Part shown: positions 56,454-64,000 of the stretch, piece by piece
Numbering within the stretch: the stretch's first letter is position 1
Layout of the letters: every line of letters begins with the position of its first letter
NCBI RefSeq assembly: GCF_049243985.1
Contig: NC_135371.1
Coordinates: forward strand, 3,869,501-3,933,500
DNA from: Paroedura picta
Taxonomy: Eukaryota > Chordata > Lepidosauria > Squamata > Gekkonidae
DNA: 64,000 bases
Reading direction: 5' to 3'
Made by a program: the position numbers and the translations under genes
The notes under the pieces: model-generated
Databases searched by the model: none
Told to the model about the DNA's origin: nothing
What the model saw: only the letters and a program-made list of their open reading frames with translations

Positions 56454-56637
56454 CACAGAGGAGGGCTTCTTGGTCATGCTCCATGGCCTGCACGCTCTGC
56501 CCTTGCTCCAAGCAAGCTCCTTCTAACTCAGGGAAGGTACCTTTTGTCGTCACGGCCTGCACCTTCCGCCCTTCCTCGGGAGGAGCCCCTTGCACGTCAG
56601 GGATTGTAGCCTCTCCCTTCACTGATAGTCCCGACAT
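56454..56637 (-). CDS. Unit 6 linker exon
   Basis: 184 bp, phase 0 to 1, donor GTGAAG. Same 61 codons as units 3 and 5; the long form is closed by TGA at 56413-56415. Confidence 0.62.
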
Positions 56638-56764
56638 CTGAAAAGGCAGCGAGGGAGAGGGGTAAGAGATGGGATGCAACAGACTAAGCAATCGGGCCTG
56701 CCTCACGCCCAGACTCTGCCCCCTTCCATCAGCAGACCAGAGGAGTTATCCGGGGGGACCAGAA

Positions 56765-57645
56765 TTCCTCTAGCAGAAGAATCTGTCGAAGGAGGCTGTT
56801 CAACCCAGCTCTATCTACTGATGGACAACCGGCCGGATACGCCCCCAGCTGAGTTGGCCAAGTGTCTGGAGGCCGTGACTGGGTGGCTCCAACAGAGCCG
56901 CCTGTAGCTCAGTCCCCCAAAGATGGAGGACTTGTGGCTGGGAAGGAAGGATCCAGGTGAGGAAGAGCCTCTCCCCTGCCTAGATGTGCAATTAACCACT
57001 TTGCACACTGTTAGGAATTTGGGGGTGATCTTTGACAACTCCCTCTCGATAGAGGCTCAGATTATGAAGGGAGTGGACTAGGCATTTTTCGATTTGTGCC
57101 AGGAGACACTGCTGATACCCTACCTGGCACCAAATCCCTTTCCACAGGGATCCATGCAACAGTCACAGTGGGGGGGGGGGGGGGTGTGATAGACCCATTG
57201 TTTTTTCAATAATGATCTAAAGCCCCCCCCCCATCTTTTAGCCTCAGAAAACATCCCTGAATTCAGGGATAGACTGATCATTTCCCAGAGGGGGACCCAG
57301 ATCTCCTCAGGGCCAGATTTCGCCAGCCATGGGTGATGCGGGTCAAGAGGACCTTTGCTTGGCTGGGCAGCTGCCAGGGCCTTGTCCCCTTCTGCCAAGG
57401 AGGACAGACGGCCGTGGTCCAAGATCGGGTGCCGAGGCAGCCAGGAGCCTCTTGTTCCCTTCCTGCATCGAACCAAGCTGGCAGGTCCTGGTGAAGCGAC
57501 AATATTTTCCGCCAAATAGCTTGCAAAAGTCTCACAGCTAATATCTGGACTTTGCAGGAGGGGTGTGGTTGTTCCCACAGTGGAACAAAGTGGAGTTGCT
57601 GGGGATGGACATGAGGCTGTGACATGAACTTTCTGTGGCATGTTT
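56765..57645. repeat. CR1-clade LINE pieces, plus then minus
   Basis: Same pair as 45295-46175. The G-run at the junction is longer (57171-57184). Confidence 0.65.
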
Positions 57646-57750
57646 GTATTTTTAACTCAGGGTGACTTTAAATACACATGCACCGTGCAAGTTATAGCAC
57701 TCCTGGAGGAGAAGGGACAGAAGTAGAAGGCCACACTTTATTCCGTAAAG

Positions 57751-57868
57751 AAGGGGTTGTGGTCCTCCAGATGTCCATGGACTACAATTCCCTTGAGCCC
57801 CTGCCAGCGTTTGCTCATGGGAATTATAGTCCCTGGACATCTGGAGGACCACAGGTTGACTAGCCCTG
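57751..57868. mobile_element. Palindromic hAT-type MITE
   Basis: Flanked by CCGTAAAG and CTGTAAAG. Same insertion as 28423. Confidence 0.8.
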
Positions 57869-58378
57869 CTGTAAAGGAAGGTGAATATGTCTTGGAATAG
57901 GTCTTTTTCGAGGGCGATTGGGAGAGGTGGGGAAGGTGTCTCACCAGTTGGAGGAGAACCCAATACAAGAGGATAGTGGATGCAAGGCTGTTATCCAGAG
58001 CTGTCAAAAATAGGATGTTCCGCCCCTCTGATTCCCAGAAATCATTTCCAGGATCTGTCCATAGATAGTGACTCTGGACCACAGGAACAAGGGCTGTTTT
58101 CCCAGCCCACCGGAGCTTAGGGGATATTTCGCAGGCCCCTGCAGACGAGAGGACTGGCTCTTCTGCTCCCAAAGTATTAGTGCTAGGAGACACGGGATGG
58201 TTAATCGGAATTCCCTACTGAGAGGAGTAGAAGCGCAAGTGTGTTGACTGGACTTGTTGCCTCATGAGGAATGCTGTCTACCTGGCCTGAGAATCAAGGG
58301 TGTCAGCGAAAAGGTGGAGAAACCCTGTCAAGCCCAATTCTTGCTTGAATTGGACATTCCTGGAAAAAACCCCCTCAC
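57869..58378. other. Intron 2 of unit 6, right part
   Basis: Near copy of 28541-29050. No gene seen. Confidence 0.4.
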
Positions 58379-58801
58379 CTGCTCTGCCTGCCTCCTCTCC
58401 TCCGCCTGGCTCAGGAGGAAGCCTTCGGCCAGGGCCACCGCCTGGGAACTGCTCTCCGGCCCGCATCCTCTCACCCAGCCCTGCATCTCCGGGGGCAGGA
58501 GGGCCAGGAACTGCTCCAGGATCACCAGGTCCAGGATCTGCTGCTTGGTGTGCCTCCCCGGCTTCAGCCAGCGGCTGCAGAGTCTGTGGAGCCGGCTGCA
58601 AACCTCTCGGGGCCCCTCGGCCTCCTGGTAGCGGAATTCCCGGAAGCGTCTGCGATATTCCTCTGAGCTCACAGTGGCCGAATGCAGGATCCCTGGCTCA
58701 GCTCTTTCCCAGAATTCAACCCCACTCCCAGCTTGGATGGGAGCAGGGCTTTTGCTTGCTGTCTGGCCAATCCCAGGTCCTCCTGGGTCCTCTTCTGCCA
58801 T
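58379..58801 (-). CDS. Unit 6 SCAN-domain exon
   Basis: From the conserved Met (58801): [34 protein letters not shown] domain [42 protein letters not shown], ending AEERRQAEQ in phase 0 at GTGAGG. As in unit 3, KGKGM replaces KGKEM just before the start. It is complete and should allow homo- and heterodimers with other products of the array. Confidence 0.87.
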
Positions 58802-59164
58802 CCCCTTCCCCTTCTCTTGGGTCACCGCAGACTGTGAAAAGGTCCCTTTATTCCCTTGGCTGTGAAGAGAGGCTTCTCACTGGGGGAGGGGGACAGAGAG
58901 AGGCAGACAGAATTTTATAAAACCATTTTTAACAAATCCCTGAATATCACAAAACTTTATATGCTCAGGAGATGACAGAGAATTGTCCTGGTGCATCAGG
59001 ACAGAAATGCTTCTTGTGGTTTGTCATTTTGTCATATTGCAAACCCCGCTCTTCTGAGTATGCCTCTTTGTCTGTTTTTTTTGTAAGGCAGCCTTTCTCA
59101 ACTTTTTTACTTTATTACAGAAATGGCAATATTGTGCCCCATGCGTGGGACTCCCTGGTGTGTC
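58802..59164. other. Intron 1 of unit 6
   Basis: Near copy of 29474-29839. Nothing recognised. Confidence 0.45.
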
Positions 59165-59895
59165 TACGGTGCTGACCCAGGACCCCCACAGAGAGACCCC
59201 TGCCCGCATCCCATTTGCCCCTCCCGACCTCCTGCCTCATGGGAGGAGGCGTGGCGAGACCAGCATGCCCCGCCCCTCTCGGCCTGTCCCTCCCAACAAC
59301 CCTGCGAGGCAGGCCAGGCGGACAGGGGGGGCTTTCTCGCCCGCGCCCTGCAAGGCTTCTCTCCACTGGTCCCTTCTGGCCCCTCCCCGCCTCCCCCGTC
59401 GCTCGGGCCCCCGAGATCCTCTTTCCAGCCCCCCCTCCCCTCCCCTCCGTTCCGCCTTACCTTCCTGGCAAGCCCCCTCCCCCCCCGTCCCCCGGCCAGA
59501 CGCCGTCCTGCCCCGCCGGAAGCGGAAGTGCCCCTCTGGGCGGAAGAGCCGCTCTTGCCCGCCGCTCGCTCCCCTTAACCCTGTCCGCGCCGGACCCCCA
59601 GGCACCAGGCCGCCCCCGCCCCCCGCCCCATGGCTCTCCTCGGGAGGGAGGGAGGGAGGGGCGGGCAGGAGGCCTCCCTGCGGGGCGGGTGTGCGGGCGG
59701 AGGGCTCCCTCCCCCGGGACGGAGGGCTGGTCCGCCTCCCTGGCCCGGAGCGCGAAGGAAGGAAGGAGCCCGGAGACCTCCCGCCCTCGCAGCTCCCCCG
59801 CGGGAAGGGGGACTCTTGGCCTCCCGACGTCGCCAGGGCTTCTCCCGCCAGGAGTTGGCACCCGCTGACTGGGAACAACGTGGGGGGGTGGCTGA
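59165..59895 (-). promoter_or_regulatory. CpG-island promoter and noncoding exon 1, unit 6
   Basis: Exon-1 donor GTAAGGCGG, exon end 59461; ETS pair at about 59516-59531. Outer edge as in unit 3: straight into CCACAAACAGTGCCAAG and a MITE. Confidence 0.63.
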
Positions 59896-59983
59896 GGGGC
59901 GCCCCCCCGAGGTCTCCGCCCCCTCCCCCCACAAACAGTGCCAAGTCAAACTCACAGAGTCATCAGAGAGACTCCATTACAAG

Positions 59984-60113
59984 GGCCTGTGGTCCTCCAG
60001 ATGTCCATGGACTACAATTCCCATGAGCCCCCTGCCAGCGTGTGCTTGCAGTGGGATCTTGGGAATTGTAGTCCATGAACATCTGGAGGACCACAGGTTT
60101 GACTACGTCTGCC
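59984..60113. mobile_element. Palindromic hAT-type MITE (eroded ends)
   Basis: Partner of 30664-30793. Confidence 0.7.
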
Positions 60114-60154
60114 CTAGTCTATTGCTGTCCCCATAGGCAAAAGCAGAAGGACAC

Positions 60155-60425
60155 TCGGGTGCAATGGCAGCTGAAGCACAAGCTGCCCTACCCCACTGCT
60201 GGCAAAAGCAGCCAAACTCCCACCCTGCAGGAAATAAAGCCCTCCATGTCTGCCACAGCTCCACCCCGGAGGAAACCCGGAAAAGGCGCCTCTTTTGGAC
60301 TGTGTGGCCCAGGTGGTTGGTTTGAGTATGGAGAGAGAAGCAGCTGTCCCCACCATCCAGAAGAAACACATCAACAGCGGCTGTGACAAAATGGGCATGT
60401 TGCAATCTAAACAATGTGTGTTCTT
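60155..60425 (+). repeat. R270 copy, spacer of unit 6 (no L1)
   Basis: Uninterrupted; matches 30830-31100 closely. Confidence 0.6.
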
Positions 60426-60459
60426 GTTCATGTCAATAATCTGAATGTTAGTCTACGTG

Positions 60460-60690
60460 GCTGGTTGTTCTGACAGAGCACTTCTATCCCGGCTCTCACA
60501 TACCTCACATGGTGTTGTGAGGAAAGGCAAGGTGATTGTAAGCCCATTTGAGACTCCTGGTAGGGAAAAGTGGCATATAAGAACCAAGTCGTCTTCTTCT
60601 AACAGAACTTAAAACAGTTCTGTAGGGCCTGCAGAATGGAGCTCTCCTGCCAGGCACTTGGATCAAGACCTCCTGCAGCCCGGATCCATC
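60460..60690 (+). repeat. Sauria-SINE tail and CR1 tail snippet
   Basis: TTGTAAGCCCATTTGAGACT, then CATATAAGAACC and CTTCTTCT, followed by a CR1 tail snippet. Confidence 0.5.
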
Positions 60691-61299
60691 CGTGCCATGC
60701 AGCCCCACTGCCCCCGAGTTCATAGCTGCCTCCTCCTCAATTGTTGCAATGGTTCAAATGGATCATGTTTCTAAGTTACGTTGCTGTTGCCTATTAACTA
60801 AAATGGGAGAGCAGCTCCCTTTCAGTCGCTGGCTTCAAATTACAGGGAGCTGATTCAGTTACTTGGGAATGTTAAGAGAAACCCTGGCTGTTTCAGTACC
60901 GTTGGTGGGGAGGTATTTGGGGCTGGCAGCACTCCCATCTTCAAGAGAGACGACTTCCAGAAGTGGCTTTGCCATGGCCTGTCTCCACGACATGACCCTG
61001 GTATCCCTTGCAGGTGTCCCAGTCAAAAACTGACCAGGGCCAGCCCTACTTAGCTTCTGAGATCTGATGAGGCCAGACTGGGCCATCCATCCAGTTCCTC
61101 AGAACAGCCAACTGGAGCTTCAGAACTGACTATTAGGAAGACCAACAGATCATTACAGTATTTCACCCTGGGCGTCACCGTAGCTTGGATCTAGGTGGAT
61201 TTAGGCCAATTAAAACAATGTTCAAAACAATTTCGAAAGGAATTCCTAGGTATAGTCCGTTTTCGGTATCTTCATCAGTGATATTCCAAATAAAAATAT
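60691..61299. other. Right end of the duplicated array
   Basis: Resembles 5561-6100 up to about 61140, then loses similarity to the other spacers. This marks the edge of the last duplicated block. No gene seen. Confidence 0.45.
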
Positions 61300-61790
61300 C
61301 TTTATCTTTAGCGGAGCGGATTAAATAAAGGAGTAAGGGCTAAAGGGGAGGAGATAGGGTGGGCTCTGTCCGGGATAAAAACTCGGAGGGCCCAATCAGG
61401 AGCTGCGAAGCGGAAGGCAGAAGGCCACAAAGCCCACTCCTGCAGTCCTGAGCCTTCTGTCAGGCCCTGGGGCAGCCAAGGCTGTCCCTGGGCCCAGCAG
61501 AAGGCTGCAAACTCCCCTTTCCGGCCACCTACCTTACTCTGTTTCTCCCTTCCTCCCAGCATTCCCTTTCTCCTTCCCTTCCTCCCAGCATTCCCTTTGT
61601 TTTCCCCTTTCTCCCTCTCTCCCATCTGCCTCTTTCTGGCTACCTGTTTCTCTCCCTCTTCTTCTGTCTCTATCTTCCTCCCTTTCTTTCTGACTTTCTC
61701 TCTGTCGCTCTTTCACCTTTTCCTCCTTCCTTCGCCCCATCCCTTCACCCACCCACCATGCTAGGGCCTGCTGTATTTTGGCCACAGAGG
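61300..61790. repeat. Pyrimidine-rich tract (CT/CCTT-rich)
   Basis: From about 61500 the plus strand is a C/T-rich low-complexity run with repeats such as CTTCCTCCCAGCATTCCC (twice). The minus-strand frames that cross it (GERERQ-like) are products of composition. Confidence 0.5.
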
Positions 61791-62169
61791 GCTTAATATC
61801 TAGTATAATATTTAAATGTATCCCCATGCTACATGTTAATTCAATAAAGACATCAAAAATGCAAAAATTGAAATAATATTGTTAATAGTCTTCACTAAAT
61901 GTATTCTTTGGCTGATGAAATTACAGAAAATAACCTAGAAAAATAATAGTATGAATCCTATAAAATGCGACTAAAGTTAAATATCCTGGAATGGTGAATA
62001 TTACCTACTAAGTCTCTGGTAATATTTTGTTTTGTATAGTTGAGCCCACAAATAGTTACACAACATCCAAATTTATACAGGTCTAATGAAATTCAACAAA
62101 AACAATATTAATCTCATATACCATAATCTCTATTAAATGTAAAATATAAACCAATGTGGTTTAATTAAT
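61791..62169. other. A/T-rich region
   Basis: Noncoding A/T-rich sequence. Near its right end (about 62117-62165) is one member of a direct repeat of about 50 bp whose second member starts the hairpin at 62170. Confidence 0.4.
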
Positions 62170-62254
62170 GTCATATACTATAATGTCTATTAAATGTAAA
62201 GTATAAATAAATGTGGTTTATACTTTATATTTAATAGACATTATGGCATATGAC
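62170..62254. repeat. A/T-rich inverted repeat
   Basis: Left arm 62170-62207 (with TAATGTCTATTAAATG) and right arm 62217-62254 (with ATTTAATAGACATTA) pair over almost 38 bases around a 9-base loop. It could be a small MITE; no target duplication is clear. Confidence 0.6.
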
Positions 62255-62660
62255 ATCATCTTTGTTCAATGGTTTTCAGATGGCACTGAAGACAACAGCT
62301 CTAACAGAAGCTCTCTCCACACTGAGCATTCAAAAGTCTTCTTCCCTGTATGAATTCTCTTATGCTTTTGAAGACTATAGCTATGATGGAATCTATTCCC
62401 ACACCTTGAGCATTCAAAAGGCTTCTCCCCTGTATGGGTTTTCAGATGGCAATTAAGACCATTGCTCTGACGGAATCACTTTCCACACTACGAGCATTAA
62501 AAAGGCCGCTCCCTTCTGTGGGTTTTCAGGTGACGTTGAATATCGCCGTTGCTACTGAATCTCTTTCCACACTCTCAGCATTCAAGAGGCTTACTGTGGG
62601 TTTTCAGATGCTTTTGAAGATATCTACTCTGACAAAATCTCTTTCACACTTTGAGCATGG
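62255..62660 (-). pseudogene. Decayed zinc-finger exon fragment (seventh unit remnant)
   Basis: About five C2H2 fingers on the minus strand in broken frames: CTTTTGAATGCTCAAGG-type starts, the spacing of 84 bp and HTxEKP-like linkers are visible. It includes a 2-bp loss at CTCCACACTGAGCATT (about 62310), a shortened linker near 62590, and a finger resembling RHSYSLQKH, closest to the diversified N-terminal fingers of unit 2. No KRAB or SCAN exon accompanies it in the window. Confidence 0.75.
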
Positions 62661-62792
62661 ACATTGAACTCCCACAAAATTAATAATTTGGGAAACTGCA
62701 ATGTCCAGGCGACCGCCTCCTCCAGCAGGGCATCGGGTGGGGCAGTGGGTGAATGGTACACCACCCAGATGGCCATGCTCTCAACCAAATTA

Positions 62793-62960
62793 GAGCCTCT
62801 TGTGGTGCAGAGTGGTAAGGCAGCCATCTGAAAGCTCTGCCCATGAGGCTGGGAGTTCGATCCCAGCAGCTGGCTCAAGGTCGACTCAGCCTTCCATCCT
62901 TCCAAGGTCGGTAAAATGAGCCGGGCACCATAATAATAATAACTAATAATAACTCCCCAG
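62793..62960 (+). repeat. tRNA-derived SINE
   Basis: Starts GAGCCTCTTGTGGTGCAGAG with an A-box-like TGGTGCAGAGTGG. The B box is GGGAGTTCGATCCC (about 62851). The body ends GGTCGGTAAAATGAG, followed by an ATA/ATAATA tail. It differs from the Sauria-type SINEs in the array. Confidence 0.75.
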
Positions 62961-63004
62961 CATCTCATACAATATTAGCTGTTAATCTTGCATTTGCTCT
63001 AGAT

Positions 63005-63142
63005 CAGGGGTAGTCAAACTGCGGCCCTCCAGATGTCCATGGACTACAATTCCCAGGAGCCCCCTGCCAGCATTTGTTGGCAGGGGACTCCTGGGAATTG
63101 TAGTCCATGGACATCTGGAGGGCCGCAGTTTGATTACCCCTG
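63005..63142. mobile_element. Palindromic hAT-type MITE (GCGGCCC variant)
   Basis: CAGGGGTAGTCAAACTGCGG to its complement, flanked by CTCTAGAT (62997-63004) and ATCTAGAT (63143-63150). Arms match almost perfectly, so this copy looks young. Confidence 0.85.
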
Positions 63143-64000
63143 ATCTAGATTTTCTTGTCTTAAAAAGTCTTTGTGACAAGAGCGCGCCAAGAGTAAGTTC
63201 TTCATCCACTCCTCCCAGTCAAGGACATGCTGTGCTAAGCTCAGGCAATACACCAGATCAGGCAGAAGAAAAACAAGTAGCCAAAGGATCTTCGCAAAGG
63301 GGGGCGACAAATTCAGAGTTCCCCTTCATCGCTGCTGTCGCGGTTCTCACCTCTCCACCTCCAATTCACCGCCAAAGCTTCCTCCAGTCTCCACAGCAAG
63401 TTGGTCAGTCTGATGGTCTTTATCTTCGTTCCGTGTTGACTCTGTGCTCTGAGTGCTTTGCCTCCACTCGCCCTGACCTGCCACTGCCGGCTTGGAATGA
63501 CACTCACCTCAGGCACAGAGCAAGGTTCTTTCCAGCAGCCCTTTGCAGGGAAACTGTCTTTTACAGCTCTCCACAGACTCTTCTCCAGCCCAAGGGAAGT
63601 CAGTTTAAAATCTTCGTTCTGTCCAGGTTGTCGCAAACCACTCTCTAGACAGAGACCGGCACGAGAAACAGGGGAGTGGGGAGCCCTGCGGCAGTATCTT
63701 GGTAGCGTAATTTGCCTCCAGAATCATCCCAGTATGCTTCCCAGGCTGGTCGATGGCACTACCCAATGGCCGCACCAGAGTCTCCCAGCAACGCTATTAG
63801 TCCGCCGTTGACACAAGATGCAAGCCTGTGGTCTCCACGCCCAGAAAGGCCTACAATGCAGCCGTCTTGAACTCCCCTTCTTCTCCTTCCTTATTTCTCG
63901 GAGTCAATTTAATATGGTCCGCTGGGCGCCAGAGTAATAATAGCTCCTCCATGCTGCAAAAAACGGGGAAATGTATATATATATATTGCCTTCCTCTAAC
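63143..64000. other. Right edge, nothing recognised
   Basis: Mixed composition with a plus-strand frame of 172 codons (63130-63648) that shows no domain, and a TATATATATAT run at 63974-63985. I see no repeat family or exon that I can support. Confidence 0.4.

Noticed and set aside
63920-63945. TGGCGCCCAG on the minus strand near the right edge, resembling a retroviral primer-binding site
   Set aside because: There is no terminal repeat pair and no recognisable viral coding sequence beside it, and the window ends here. A ten-base match is too little to call an element.

Overview
Vertebrate nuclear DNA, most likely from a squamate reptile (a lizard; the species cannot be named from this). The grounds are a tandem family of SCAN/KRAB/C2H2 zinc-finger genes whose exons match the reptile type, together with CR1-clade and L1 LINE pieces, Sauria-type tRNA SINEs ending in TTCTTC runs, and many copies of a palindromic hAT-type MITE with 8-bp target duplications.

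All recognisable genes read on the minus strand, so each unit runs right to left: CpG-island promoter with a noncoding exon 1, SCAN exon, a short linker exon, a 127-bp KRAB A-box exon, and one long zinc-finger exon. Six units are visible. Unit 1 (about 1-7.7 kb): promoter, SCAN, linker, KRAB lost, zinc-finger exon cut at 297. Unit 2 (7.7-21.5 kb): every exon open, 13 fingers; the best intact gene. Unit 3 (21.5-31.4 kb): all exons present, but the zinc-finger exon is a pseudogene. Unit 4 (31.4-38.4 kb): only promoter and SCAN exon, an orphan. Unit 5 (38.4-50.6 kb): all exons, 22 intact fingers, then a frameshift. Unit 6 (50.6-61 kb): all exons, 22 intact fingers, open. A seventh, decayed zinc-finger fragment lies at 62.25-62.66 kb. 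The last kilobase holds nothing I recognise.

Units 1 and 2 share one gene-body type: a CR1 tail and a MITE in intron 1, and a CR1 endonuclease piece in intron 2. Units 3, 5 and 6 share another, and unit 4 carries its promoter/SCAN part. The spacers do not follow this grouping. Units 2 and 4 share an L1 with the same 15-bp target duplication, unit 5 keeps a scar of it, and unit 1 has the near-empty site. Units 3 and 6 share a different spacer. The array is therefore a mosaic made by repeated duplication, unequal exchange and deletion.

Family knowledge suggests DNA-binding transcriptional regulators: SCAN for dimerisation, KRAB for TRIM28-type repression, fingers for DNA binding. Two sequence observations stand out. 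The linker and KRAB exons are both phase 0 to 1, so each can join SCAN to the fingers in frame but both together cannot unless a different linker donor is used. The finger arrays of units 5 and 6 are strongly homogenised at the positions that normally read DNA.
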